NCBI GenBank assembly: GCA_963810555.1 | Contig: CAWENX010000005.1 | Location: 248,001 to 312,000, forward strand | From: G963677325 sp963810555 | GTDB lineage: Bacteria; Bacteroidota; Bacteroidia; Bacteroidales; Prolixibacteraceae | Reading direction: 5' to 3' | Length of the DNA stretch: 64,000 nt | Shown: one piece after another, positions 16,509 through 26,223 of the stretch | Layout: every line of letters begins with the position of its first letter | Position numbering within the stretch: position 1 is the stretch's first letter | Translations under genes and position numbers: made by a program | Notes under the pieces: generated by a model | What the model saw: the letters and a program-made list of their open reading frames with translations, nothing else | The model's database searches: none | Told to the model about the DNA's origin: nothing

Positions 16509-17804
16509 TTACAGCCTTTCATCCACCAGCTGACGGTCCAGCATTCCTTTTACATCATAAATAACACAATCTTTGTCGTGGTATGCTTTGAAGTCTAGTC
16601 CGGTAAAATTTTTATGAGCTACAGCCAGAACAACAGCCTGATAATCATTTCCTGAAGGGGATTCCGGCAGAAGTGTAATCCCGTATTCCTTCTTTACTTC
16701 ACCGATATTTGCCCAAGGATCATAAACATCCACTTTGAAACCATAGCTTTTTAATTCATGGTATATATCCGTTACCCTTGTGTTTCTGATATCAGGACAG
16801 TTTTCTTTAAATGTAATACCCAGTATCAGCACTTCTGATCCTTTAACACATTTTCCTTTTTGTATCATCAGTTTAACTACTTCAGAGGCTATATAATTCC
16901 CCATAGTATCATTTAATCGGCGACCTGCAAGGATGATTTCCGGATGATAACCTGATTCCTGAGCTTTCTGTGCGAGATAATAAGGATCGACTCCGATGCA
17001 GTGCCCTCCTACAAGACCCGGTTTGAAAGAGAGGAAATTCCATTTGGTCCCCGCGGCTTCAAGGACATCGTTAGTATCAATTCCAAGGCGGTTAAATATT
17101 ATTGCCAGTTCATTAACAAATGCGATATTGATATCGCGCTGGCTGTTTTCGATAACTTTGGCGGCCTCGGCAACTTTAATTGACGGAGCTTTATGTGTTC
17201 CGGCAGTTATCACAGAACGGTAAACGGAATCAACAAGTTCAGCAGTCTCAGGTGTTGAACCGGAGGTCACTTTCTTAATTTTGTCAACGGTGTGTTCCTT
17301 ATCTCCCGGGTTGATACGTTCAGGAGAATAACCGGCAAAAAAATCAACATTGAATTTTAATCCCGAGATTCTTTCAATGACAGGAATGCAATCTTCTTCT
17401 GTAGCGCCCGGATAGACTGTTGATTCATAAACAATAACATCTCCCTTTTTTATCACCTTACCGACTGTCTCACTTGCACTTAGAAGGGGAGTCAGGTCCG
17501 GCCTGTTGTTTTTATCTACCGGTGTGGGAACTGTTACCACATAAAAATTGCATTCCTTAATGCTCAGGATATCACCAGAACAGAACAGACCGCTCGTTCC
17601 CGAAAATAACGGATTTTCTTGAACCAAAACAGATTTGAGAAGTTCCTCACTGACCTCAAGCGTATGATCATGGCCCTGGTTTATCTCCTTTATCCGTTCA
17701 GCGTTAATATCGAAACCGCAGACCGGATATCTTGCGGCAAATAAGCGGGCTAACGGGAGACCTACATATCCGAGACCAATAATGCCTATTTTAATTTCTG
17801 ACAT
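16509..17804 (-). CDS. UDP-sugar 6-dehydrogenase (UDP-HexNAc dehydrogenase type, WbpA/WbpO/TviB-like)
   Basis: 431 residues. The NAD site IGIIGLGYVGLPLAR (6-20), TVPTPVD at 91-97, YESTVYPGATEEDCI, NSQRDINIAFVNELA and the catalytic block GLVGGHCIGVDPYYLA with C269 are complete. The enzyme oxidises C6 of a UDP-sugar to the acid in two NAD-dependent steps. The STVYPGATEE form and length fit the UDP-N-acetylhexosamine dehydrogenases (TviB, WbpA, WbpO) better than plain UDP-glucose dehydrogenase, but substrate choice is not certain. The epimerase gene 85 bp upstream would act on the same pool, giving acidic residues for the polymer. Confidence 0.9.
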   Translation of the reverse strand: MSEIKIGIIGLGYVGLPLARLFAARYPVCGFDINAERIKEINQGHDHTLEVSEELLKSVLVQENPLFSGTSGLFCSGDILSIKECNFYVVTVPTPVDKNNRPDLTPLLSASETVGKVIKKGDVIVYESTVYPGATEEDCIPVIERISGLKFNVDFFAGYSPERINPGDKEHTVDKIKKVTSGSTPETAELVDSVYRSVITAGTHKAPSIKVAEAAKVIENSQRDINIAFVNELAIIFNRLGIDTNDVLEAAGTKWNFLSFKPGLVGGHCIGVDPYYLAQKAQESGYHPEIILAGRRLNDTMGNYIASEVVKLMIQKGKCVKGSEVLILGITFKENCPDIRNTRVTDIYHELKSYGFKVDVYDPWANIGEVKKEYGITLLPESPSGNDYQAVVLAVAHKNFTGLDFKAYHDKDCVIYDVKGMLDRQLVDERL

Positions 17805-17889
17805 ATTATCAAAGAATTAAATGCTATTTTATAGATTCAAAAAAAAACAAAAGCAGGAAAAGCAGGAAAAGTAGCAAAGTAGCAACTTT

Positions 17890-18951
17890 TTAATTTTTTA
17901 ATTCCTTAACTCTGTAATATTCCTTATACCATTCTATAAACCGGCTGATGCCATCTTTTATCGTTGTTCCTGGTCTATAACCCAAATCTCTTGCAAGGTC
18001 GTTTGTGTCCGCCCATGTCATCGGAACATCTCCATCCTGCATAGGAAGCAATTCTTTAAAAGCTTTAACTCCCAGTTTTTCTTCTATAGCTTCAATAAAA
18101 TCCATTAATCGCACAGGAGAGGAGTTCCCAATATTATATATCTTATAAGGAGCCGTTTTACTAACAGATGGATCGTTGTTATTTTCGGTATTGCAAACAG
18201 GCGGATGATCCAGGACTTTAATTATACCTTTAACAATATCATCAACATAAGTAAAATCCCGTTTCATTTCCCCCAGATTAAAAACCTTTATTGATTCGCC
18301 TGAAAGTATAGCCTTGGTAAACAAGAACAATGCCATATCAGGACGGCCCCAAGGGCCGTAAACAGTAAAAAATCTCAATCCGGTAGTTGGAATTCCATGT
18401 AAATGGCTGTATGTATGGGCCATCAATTCATTGCTCTTTTTGGTAGCCGCATAAAGGCTGATCGGATGATCCACATTATCCGATGTACTTAGAGGCATTT
18501 TTGAATTGTTGCCGTAAACGCTCGAAGAACTAGCATAAACAAGATGACTGACTTTATGATGCCGGCAGCATTCGAGGATATTGACAAAGCCAACTACATT
18601 TGACTGAATATAGGCGTAAGGATTTTCAATGGAATAACGGACACCTGCCTGAGCAGCAAGATTGATGACTCCATCAAATTTACCGGAAAGAAATAAATTC
18701 TCAAGATTTTCACGGTCAATAATGTCAGTTTTCCTGAAAATATATCCCGGGTATTTTGAGCTTTGAACCGGAGTATCGGAAGATATTGAATCTTTATCAA
18801 TTCCGGTTTCAGCGAGCCGTGAATACTTAAGATTGGCGTCATAATAATTATTAATATTGTCAATCCCGACAACATCGTCTCCTCTTTCAAGCAAAGCTTT
18901 TACAAGGTGAAATCCAATAAATCCAGCAGAGCCTGTAACAAGTATCTTCAT
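17890..18951 (-). CDS. UDP-glucuronate 4-epimerase-like extended SDR
   Basis: 353 residues. Cofactor motif GSAGFIG at 7-13, LAAQAGVRYSIENP at 99-112, YASSSSVYG at 139-147, catalytic Y167 and K171 (YAATK), and TTGLRFFTVYGPWGRPDMAL are the signature of UDP-glucuronate/galacturonate 4-epimerases (CapI/LspL group). It has an insert of acidic residues (ENNNDPSVSKTAP) at about 258-270. It is paired with the UDP-sugar dehydrogenase downstream, so it probably interconverts a UDP-hexuronate. A UDP-HexNAcA 4-epimerase role (as with TviC/WbpP) is an alternative. Confidence 0.88.
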   Translation of the reverse strand: MKILVTGSAGFIGFHLVKALLERGDDVVGIDNINNYYDANLKYSRLAETGIDKDSISSDTPVQSSKYPGYIFRKTDIIDRENLENLFLSGKFDGVINLAAQAGVRYSIENPYAYIQSNVVGFVNILECCRHHKVSHLVYASSSSVYGNNSKMPLSTSDNVDHPISLYAATKKSNELMAHTYSHLHGIPTTGLRFFTVYGPWGRPDMALFLFTKAILSGESIKVFNLGEMKRDFTYVDDIVKGIIKVLDHPPVCNTENNNDPSVSKTAPYKIYNIGNSSPVRLMDFIEAIEEKLGVKAFKELLPMQDGDVPMTWADTNDLARDLGYRPGTTIKDGISRFIEWYKEYYRVKELKN

Positions 18952-19084
18952 TTTAATAATTCAATTGAACACTTATAACACTGATTTAACAGAATAAAAC
19001 AAATCGAATATCTAATGGCACAGTGACACGAAAACAAGATCAAAGCTTTCGTGAAAATTCGTTAAAAATTCATGAAATTTCCAA

Positions 19085-20207
19085 TTAACTTTCCTTCCAC
19101 CTTTCCTTCACCGTTTGAAGATATTGTTTTCCAAAGATAATGCCCGTTCCAACTACCCCTCCAAGGAATACCCATACAAAAAGGATCATAAAACGTTTGG
19201 GCTTAGACCTTTCCATAGGAACGAATACCGGTTCGACGATGGTAAATACCGGGGTGTCCTGTTTAACCTGGATTTTTGCCTGTTCAAGCTGTTTGGCTAA
19301 TTCAGAATAAACTCCACTAATCATGTTGTACTGGCTGGTAAGCCGTTCTTCTTCCGTTCGGGCGGCAGCGCTGGATACATTTTTATTCCTGTCACGAAAC
19401 TGGGCCAATCGGTCCTGAGCCGATTCAAATTTTTTCTCTGTTTCATCAAACCGCTGCTGGATAAAATCGAGATTGGCTTTTGTCTTTTTGATCTTAAAAT
19501 CAATAATATATTGTTGCAGAAGTTCCTGTGCTCGTTGTGCCAGTTGAGCGGAAGGCACTGCCTCTGGTAATTTTGCTGTAAGGGTCAGATAACCCTTCTT
19601 TGGCATTGGTTTCCAAAGTGACCAGCGCGTCAAGGATTTTGATGACAGAACACTGATCTCCACTGAGTTGGATAGGTTTTTTCGAATCCTCACTCCAAAG
19701 AATCATCTTGTTGAGATTTTCCCCTTAATAGCAGAAAGAATGACTCCCGGAAGGCCTATTGTATATTTTTTAATGTATCCGAAGAGTGAAGGCTTGTTCA
19801 GTCGAGTATAATATTCAAGCAGAGTAACGGATTTTCTATACTCCTTGAAATTCAGCAGGGTATTCATTAGCTCAAGTTGAAAAGGCACACTGGAGACTAT
19901 TTGTGGATAAATGGAGGGTGAAAGATCTGAGCCGGAGACTCCTGCACTGATATTAAATCCTGCCATCGCCGCCAGACTGCTTAAACCACCAAGTTTGGAT
20001 TGTCCGTCCCCAATCTGAGGAACAATGATAGTTTTGGCCGTATACTCTTTTGGTGAGAAGATCGCTATCAGCAATCCCAACAAGCCAAATGTTAGTACTC
20101 ACTTTTAAAAGAACAATACGGTTTATCCAAACTGTTTTAATCAAAGCCAGCAGATCTATTTCATCATCCTGTATTTGCGGCTGGGATTTAACGTTTTCAG
20201 TAGTCAT
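19085..20207 (-). pseudogene. wzz: Wzz-type chain-length determinant, second copy, frameshifted
   Basis: The whole span is 1123 bp, matching the intact homologue at 33076-34224. The N-terminus (MTTENVKSQPQIQDDEIDLL to INRIVLLK) shifts near 20100 into AIFSPKEYTAKTIIVPQIGD and SSVPFQLELMNTLLNFKEY, shifts again near 19715 into SEDSKKPIQLSGDQCSVIKI, and again near 19600 into KGYLTLTAKLPEAVPSAQLA. Then come a coiled-coil region (about FIQQRFDETEKKFESAQDR) and the last membrane segment (FMILFVWVFLGGVVGTGIIF). Three frame changes, no nonsense substitution seen between them. Either wzz2 is being lost or the assembly is poor here. Wzz sets polymer length in the inner membrane. No kinase domain follows. 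Confidence 0.8.
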
Positions 20208-20263
20208 ATTATAAATTTTCAGGAATTTAAACGAATTAACAAAATACTATATTCAATTTAAAT

Positions 20264-22690
20264 TTATTTTATCAGGTTAGAAAGTGTAACAATCGATACA
20301 GCAAGTGAACTCATCAGTCCTGCTATGGAAAGCCATTTCATCGTATTATCGCCTCCCTTCTTCTCAGGCTTCTCAGGTACGATGATCTCACTCCCCGGTG
20401 TCACCCTGGGTATTTTCCGGAAGATAAAGCCCCTGGTCGAGGAACTCGTCCCGTTGGCATAGATTACATAAGCCTTCGACTTCTTCGCATCCGGGCTGTA
20501 TCCCCCGGCGCGGTCAATATACTCCCTCAGGCTCATGTGGTCCTCCCATGTCAGCGCCAGAGGATTAAGTACACTACCCGATACCTTGACCGTCTGTAAC
20601 TGCTTGGGTACGTTGATCACATCCCCCGGCTGTACCAGCAGATCAACATCATTCCCGGGATTGGACAGTATCTTATCCATCTCGATCCCCACTGCGTAGG
20701 TCTGCCTGTTCCCCGACAGGCTGTCCGTCAAAAGAGAATCTTTCATCATCTGCCTTTTCTTCTCCATCTCAACAGGCGAAAGCTCCCGCGTGCGCGTCAG
20801 GGTCGCCCCTCTTATATAAGCGCCCGGCACAAGCCCCCCTGCCCTGCGTATCACATCCGAAATCCTCTCGCTCTTTCCCGATATGCTGTATGTGCCCGCA
20901 TAGGTCACCTCTCCGGTCACCATTACCGTTCCCTGATCCCTGAATCCCGGAGCCCTGCGAACATAAACCTCATCAAAGGGCTCAAGTTTAAAGGCCGCAT
21001 CCGAGGCGCTGAGCTTCAGATCACGCGTAACTGAAAACTGGTGTATCTCGTTGATCTTGTCCGTTACCCGCGATGCCTCATCGTAACTGAGCCGCCGCGC
21101 CAGCTCGACAAATGATATATCCGCATCTTCCCTGAGTCCACCAGCCATGAAGATCAGATCCCCAAGGGTCATGTTCTCCCTGTATTCGAAAGACTGCGGC
21201 CTCAGTACCTCTCCCATGATATTTACCTTCTGCTCTTCCCTCATCTCAAAGATAGAGCTTACCGTCACCTCATCATCTTTCCTGAGATCAATGTCATTCT
21301 TTCCCCCAATAATATCCTTAACATTAAAAGAGAGGTTCTCCGGCGTATGGTCTTCCTTTAACCTGCTGATAAGTCCACGGTTCATAAAGGCATCTTCCCG
21401 CAGACCGTCCGCTTTTTGTATCAGCTCCGAGAGTTTCATCCCCTCTGTAAGCTCATAATTACCCGGGTGCATCACAGCCCCGCTTATCATTACCCGGTTG
21501 CTGAACCTGTTCAGTATCGAATCTACCCTGACCGAATCCCCGTTCTGAAGGGCAAACATCCCAAAATCCTTCTGCGTCACATCGCGCACCTCCCGCTCCC
21601 GTTCATTATTACGAACTACCCTCAATCTCCCCCGGTAGGCCATCTCCGAAAATCCTCCTGCAAAACGAATTAAATCCTTTAGCGTCTCTGCCGGCTTTAT
21701 CTCAAAGTACCCTTCGCGTTTTACCGGTCCTGCTATTTGTACCATATCCCTGGAAGGAGGTACAAAGAGTATATCCTGGTCCCTGAGCTGAACATTCGTC
21801 TCAGGATTGGCATTGATCAGAAAATCATACACATCTATCTTTCGTACCATCTCCCCGTCCCGGATAAGACGTATCTCCCTGAAAGAACCATTTTCATTGG
21901 GACCACCGGACAGGTACAGCGCGTTGAAGGCCGAGGACGTCGAGGGAAGTGTGTAGGTACCCGGGGCATTGATCTCCCCAAGGACATTGACCTTGATCGA
22001 CCTTACCCCTCCAAGGCTCACCTCCGCCCACGTGTTGGGATTCTGTCCTGCCATCCCGCTGTAAATTGCCGTAAGACGGCTCTTTATCAGCCCCTGTACC
22101 TTCTCAAAGGTCAGACCCGACAAGTACACAGGCCCGATATCAGGTATTGTAACCGATCCTCCCTGATCAATTGTAAGCAGAAGATGGGACTGTGAGGCGC
22201 CCCAGACAGTGATCTCTACCTTGTCTCCCGGCCCAAGGGTATAATCCTTCGGCGTGGGTATATTCACCGAGGGCTCAAAGGTGAGGTTCCTGGAATTAAA
22301 TATATTAAACCCAAAGATCTTCCTGTTCTTTTCTGTAACTTTAAATGGGGCCTTTACCGACAACAAAGGCCGGTATGTCCCCAGTGCCTTTTGTGTAGCA
22401 TCAAATCCCGGAGTTGTGACTCCTCCCTGGCTATTCGCCTCCCGCTGGTGTATCCTGTCAAGCATCTGCTGAATCTGATCCTCTGTGGCTCCCTGTGAAC
22501 GCGCCAGGGCTACCGCCTGATCTTCGCTCAAACCACGTGCCTGCATCGTCTGTATGACCTTATCTATCTGCGAATCACTTAACTCTCCTACATTTACTGA
22601 CTGGGGATTTATCTGTTGCTGACCGTATAAAGTACCAGACGATAAAAACAATGAGAACAAAAGTAAACTATAAATAAAATTCAATTTCAT
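20264..22690 (-). CDS. wza: SLBB-type polysaccharide export outer-membrane protein (Wza family), copy 2
   Basis: 808 residues. Signal peptide 1-24 without a lipobox cysteine, a helical region with EDQAVALARSQGATEDQIQQ (56-75), the polysaccharide export domain at about 145-230 (YTLGPGDKVEITVWG at 150-164), then a series of five or six SLBB repeats (for example VLGEINAPGTYTLPSTSSAF, VMISGAVMHPGNYELTEGMK, VMVTGEVTYAGTYSISGKSE) and a C-terminal membrane helix (about 783-805). Twice the size of E. coli Wza, which is usual for Bacteroidota. It forms the outer-membrane export channel. It is about 99.6 percent identical at DNA level to the copy at 34232-36658, with identity stopping at the ATG. It is clearly more GC-rich than its neighbours. 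Confidence 0.93.
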   Translation of the reverse strand: MKLNFIYSLLLFSLFLSSGTLYGQQQINPQSVNVGELSDSQIDKVIQTMQARGLSEDQAVALARSQGATEDQIQQMLDRIHQREANSQGGVTTPGFDATQKALGTYRPLLSVKAPFKVTEKNRKIFGFNIFNSRNLTFEPSVNIPTPKDYTLGPGDKVEITVWGASQSHLLLTIDQGGSVTIPDIGPVYLSGLTFEKVQGLIKSRLTAIYSGMAGQNPNTWAEVSLGGVRSIKVNVLGEINAPGTYTLPSTSSAFNALYLSGGPNENGSFREIRLIRDGEMVRKIDVYDFLINANPETNVQLRDQDILFVPPSRDMVQIAGPVKREGYFEIKPAETLKDLIRFAGGFSEMAYRGRLRVVRNNEREREVRDVTQKDFGMFALQNGDSVRVDSILNRFSNRVMISGAVMHPGNYELTEGMKLSELIQKADGLREDAFMNRGLISRLKEDHTPENLSFNVKDIIGGKNDIDLRKDDEVTVSSIFEMREEQKVNIMGEVLRPQSFEYRENMTLGDLIFMAGGLREDADISFVELARRLSYDEASRVTDKINEIHQFSVTRDLKLSASDAAFKLEPFDEVYVRRAPGFRDQGTVMVTGEVTYAGTYSISGKSERISDVIRRAGGLVPGAYIRGATLTRTRELSPVEMEKKRQMMKDSLLTDSLSGNRQTYAVGIEMDKILSNPGNDVDLLVQPGDVINVPKQLQTVKVSGSVLNPLALTWEDHMSLREYIDRAGGYSPDAKKSKAYVIYANGTSSSTRGFIFRKIPRVTPGSEIIVPEKPEKKGGDNTMKWLSIAGLMSSLAVSIVTLSNLIK

Positions 22691-22804
22691 CTTATATTAA
22701 TCAGAGCTTATTTTGTAATTAATAAATTTAAGTAACTAAATGTCAGACATATTCCAAATTATTATTATCAGAATCTGTAGAAAATTCCTAAGTTACCTTG
22801 TATA

Positions 22805-24475
22805 TTATAAGTATTCCCATCCTGGAATCCAGTACTGCTTCAATCCACTTGTAATCGGTTGATATTTATATTCATAATTTAACGACCGGATCAAATCAAA
22901 CCTGATTGAAAAAAGTAAATTTTTATAATCCCATTCCCCAAATGCTGAAAGGTTAATATCTACCCAGTGGGCTCTGATATCTTTAATAACCGTATAAAAT
23001 AAATCATTATTGTGAACATATCTCTCAAACTTCAACCCTAAAGACTTTAATCCTTTTCCCCATGAGACCGAGGCAGTTTGCATATCACTTCCGGGGCCAA
23101 TACCAGCGCCGACTAATTGACCCTCATTGGTATACCCTTGCCAAATACCGGCTACATGTGCATACCATGTATAAGGGCCTGCTCTTTCTATATTTGTCAT
23201 ATTAGTCTCAAGCTGAGTAAGCTCCAAATTTACCTGTATGTAAGAATCGAAGAATTTATTCAATAGAAAGATTTTTCTCATTCCTAAAATATAAGCACGT
23301 GAATAATCCGGTTGTATAAGAAAATCCCTTAAATTATAGGAATGATCTTCACGTCCATATTCGAAATAGATTTCAGCATGATCCTTTTGCAACAGCCACC
23401 TGATAAACACCGAGGCAAGCTGGTCCCCCACAACTGAACTCTCACCTTCACCGTAATTGTTTTTCTTTTCCAGTTGTGAAAATACAGGAAAATAATCTTT
23501 AAAGCGGCCACTCATATCACTATGATAAACGACCATGCTTCTGGTCAAGCCAAGAAATAATCCGGTAATCCATATTGGCTGATAAGAAAGAACTATCCCG
23601 TTTAAATACCTCCAGTCGTTTCGTTTGGTTCGGTATAATTTGGTGTCATTTATGACAAGATTTGTATCTGCACCAAAAAATTCTGAAGGATTTAGTTGTC
23701 CTCCTATAATTTGTCCCTCAAATGAACCAATCGGAGTCCTTACAGGTCTGACTGTATTAAGGGTAAGATGATTAAATCCGGCAGAGCTGTTTGTCATTAG
23801 AAGTGAATTTCGGATGCCAGGTCCCCACCAAAGATTTTCAGAGGAAATTCCGGCTGAAACAGGTCCAATTGTTAAACGAATACTGCTTTGTCCCCAAAAA
23901 GCCTTATTATAAGGTCTCCCAGGAAAATATTCCGGCAGATCGATTATATTTTTATAGCCATAATAAGCTACAAGTTCCTTATCGGATCTTTGTGTAGAGG
24001 TAAATGTTTCAAAAGGTCTATTTTCAGCAAAAACTATTTCAGGATAGAACTGAACACTCAAAGGTCCCGCTTTGGCATAAAATCCTCCGCTGATCAGGGT
24101 CTGATAGCCACGGGCCGGAATCATCGCACCATCGTCCAGACTATAAGGATGATGTGTGTTATATTGCTGTTGCCAGTAAAATGGCATTATTTGAAAAAAG
24201 GTACTTTTTCGCCGGGAAAGTCGATTTTCCTTTGACTTCCCTCTATATTTAATAATACTATCTGGATAGAAGCCGTTTTTTAAACCAAGGGCTTCAACAG
24301 GGTAAAATGGTCTCGAAGTAAATGATATTGAGGAATCAATTATACCCATTAATTGTGCCCTCCTATAATAATCTTCCAATATAGGGGTACCAACCGGTAA
24401 AGATTGTGATTTGATCTGTATGGGTTCAAGGAATGCAATTAATATTGCGAATATCAACCATATAATAATCTTCAC
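22805..24475 (-). CDS. wzi: Wzi-family capsule assembly outer-membrane protein, copy 2
   Basis: 556 residues with an N-terminal signal segment (IIWLIFAILIAFLEPIQI), then alternating aromatic strands of a beta-barrel. SSENLWWGPGIRNSLLMTNS and LNTVRPVRTPIGSFEGQIIG are the strongest Wzi-family marks. Wzi in E. coli is a lectin-like barrel that attaches capsule to the cell surface. It is 38 bp downstream of a paralogue that is similar over the whole length, sharing for example EYGREDHSYNLRDFL and RYVHNNDL. The C-terminal end here (GLKQYWIPGWEYL) is about a dozen residues shorter and lacks the terminal aromatic strand FQAQLGIVYRF of copy 1, so the end may be frameshifted: the sequence just after the stop still codes for related residues in another frame. 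Confidence 0.88.
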   Translation of the reverse strand: MKIIIWLIFAILIAFLEPIQIKSQSLPVGTPILEDYYRRAQLMGIIDSSISFTSRPFYPVEALGLKNGFYPDSIIKYRGKSKENRLSRRKSTFFQIMPFYWQQQYNTHHPYSLDDGAMIPARGYQTLISGGFYAKAGPLSVQFYPEIVFAENRPFETFTSTQRSDKELVAYYGYKNIIDLPEYFPGRPYNKAFWGQSSIRLTIGPVSAGISSENLWWGPGIRNSLLMTNSSAGFNHLTLNTVRPVRTPIGSFEGQIIGGQLNPSEFFGADTNLVINDTKLYRTKRNDWRYLNGIVLSYQPIWITGLFLGLTRSMVVYHSDMSGRFKDYFPVFSQLEKKNNYGEGESSVVGDQLASVFIRWLLQKDHAEIYFEYGREDHSYNLRDFLIQPDYSRAYILGMRKIFLLNKFFDSYIQVNLELTQLETNMTNIERAGPYTWYAHVAGIWQGYTNEGQLVGAGIGPGSDMQTASVSWGKGLKSLGLKFERYVHNNDLFYTVIKDIRAHWVDINLSAFGEWDYKNLLFSIRFDLIRSLNYEYKYQPITSGLKQYWIPGWEYL

Positions 24476-24513
24476 CTTGTGAAATTCGTTCTAAATAGAT
24501 GAATTAGGGATAA

Positions 24514-26217
24514 TTAAAACCGATAAACTATCCCCAATTGTGCCTGAAAATTATAAATATCCTGTCCCGGGGCCCAGAAACTTGTATCATCTGGTTTGGG
24601 ATTATAAATATGTTCATAATTCATCGACCTGACTATCTCAGCGTTAGCTGAGAAAAGAATATTTTTATAGTCCCAATTTCCAATAACGGCTAAACCTAAA
24701 TCGACCCAATTGGCTCTGATATCTTTAACATCATTATAGTGAAGATCATTGTTATGGACATATCTTTCAAGTCGCAAACCGATCATTTTTAATGATTTGC
24801 ACCAACTGATATCGATTGATTGCATATCACTGCCAGGCCCTATTCCTGCTCCAATCAATTGTCCCCTGTTTGTATAACCATGACCATTAGTAATATCCGG
24901 ATCTGCATAAAAATAAATACTTTCTCTCTGTCTGTTCGTTCTGTTCTGTTCAAGTTGCGTTACCTCAAGAAGAAATTGAATGTACTGATCCTTGTGTGTT
25001 TTCAGAGGAAATAATTTTCGGAAGCCAAAAATGTAGGCTCTTGCATAATCCGGTTCAAGAAGAAAATCCCTCAGATTGTACGAATGATCCTCTCTCCCAT
25101 ATTCAAAATAGACTTCGGCATGATCTTTGGGCATCAACCACCTGATAAAAGTGGAGGCAAGTTGATCGCCGCCTTGTGGAATTTCATTACCCCCGTTTGG
25201 ATTTTTTTTGTTGGTGGGAGAAATGACCGGAAAATTTCCCATCTCGTCATGATAGATCATAAAAGCCCTCGTAATCCCCAAAAAAAGACCGGGAACCCAT
25301 TTTGGACAATAACTGATCACCATACCATTGAGGTATCGCCAATCTTTACTTTTGGTCTGATACATCTGATATCCCCTGAAAGTGCGGCTGGTATCCGGAG
25401 GAGCATAACCTGATCCGTTAAGGTGACCTACAATGATCTGTCCTTCAAAGGAACCTATAGGTGTCCGAACCGGACGGACGGTATTAAGTGTATAATGGAA
25501 AAATCCCCCAGAAGTATTTGTCATCAGTAAAGAATTGCGGATTCCGGGTCCCCACCACAGATTTTCGTTGGACAGTCCAAATGAAACAGGCCCCACTGTG
25601 AGCCGAACACTGCTTTGGCCCCAGAATAAGCGGCTATAAGCTCCATCACCAAAGCGTTCAGGAAGATCGATACGGTTGAGAAAATTGTAATATCCTGCCC
25701 ACAATAAATCTGACGCAGATGAAGGAAAACCTTGATAATCCCTGTTTTCAGCATAAACATATTCAGGCTGTAACTGTACGCTTAAAGGCCCTAATTTTGC
25801 GAAAAAACCTGCACTAAAAAGAGATTGATAGCCACGGGCAGGAATCATTTCACCGTCATCCAGACTGTATGGATTATTTGTATTATATTGTTGTTTCCAT
25901 ATTACCGGAAGTAACTTTGCTTCTCCCCACTTCCCCAGAAAATGGAATTCAGTCTGATTTTCCTTTGATTTGATTTTGTTTAATGGATCATATCCGCTTT
26001 TTACTTTCATTGAAGCCTCAGGGAAAAGGGGTCTTGAGGTAAAGGAGATAGTCGAATCAATCTGCCCAAGCAATTGAGATCTTCTGTAATAATCTTCAAG
26101 GACAGGTGTTCCAACGGGTAGAGTTTGTGAAAAAGATTTGAAAGGAATAATCAGAATTCCAAATATAAAAGTAATGTACAAGGATAAGAGATGGGACATA
26201 ATTTTTAAAATTTGCAA
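24514..26217 (-). CDS. wzi: Wzi-family capsule assembly outer-membrane protein, copy 1
   Basis: 567 residues, signal peptide about 1-30 (LLSLYITFIFGILIIPFKSF then SQT), then beta-barrel strands ending in a terminal phenylalanine (IYNFQAQLGIVYRF), the usual mark for insertion by the BAM machinery. SNENLWWGPGIRNSLLMTNT and TVRPVRTPIGSFEGQIIVGH are the family motifs. It lies 6 bp downstream of the epimerase gene and 38 bp upstream of its paralogue. A tandem pair could bind two different polymers or split surface attachment of one polymer. Function by homology: retention of capsule on the outer membrane. Confidence 0.9.
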   Translation of the reverse strand: MQILKIMSHLLSLYITFIFGILIIPFKSFSQTLPVGTPVLEDYYRRSQLLGQIDSTISFTSRPLFPEASMKVKSGYDPLNKIKSKENQTEFHFLGKWGEAKLLPVIWKQQYNTNNPYSLDDGEMIPARGYQSLFSAGFFAKLGPLSVQLQPEYVYAENRDYQGFPSSASDLLWAGYYNFLNRIDLPERFGDGAYSRLFWGQSSVRLTVGPVSFGLSNENLWWGPGIRNSLLMTNTSGGFFHYTLNTVRPVRTPIGSFEGQIIVGHLNGSGYAPPDTSRTFRGYQMYQTKSKDWRYLNGMVISYCPKWVPGLFLGITRAFMIYHDEMGNFPVISPTNKKNPNGGNEIPQGGDQLASTFIRWLMPKDHAEVYFEYGREDHSYNLRDFLLEPDYARAYIFGFRKLFPLKTHKDQYIQFLLEVTQLEQNRTNRQRESIYFYADPDITNGHGYTNRGQLIGAGIGPGSDMQSIDISWCKSLKMIGLRLERYVHNNDLHYNDVKDIRANWVDLGLAVIGNWDYKNILFSANAEIVRSMNYEHIYNPKPDDTSFWAPGQDIYNFQAQLGIVYRF

Positions 26218-26223
26218 TAAATT

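Noticed and set aside
21147..22472. Several plus-strand open frames inside wza copy 2, also present inside copy 1
   Set aside because: They are conserved between copies only because the DNA is nearly identical; they lie antisense to a strongly supported gene.
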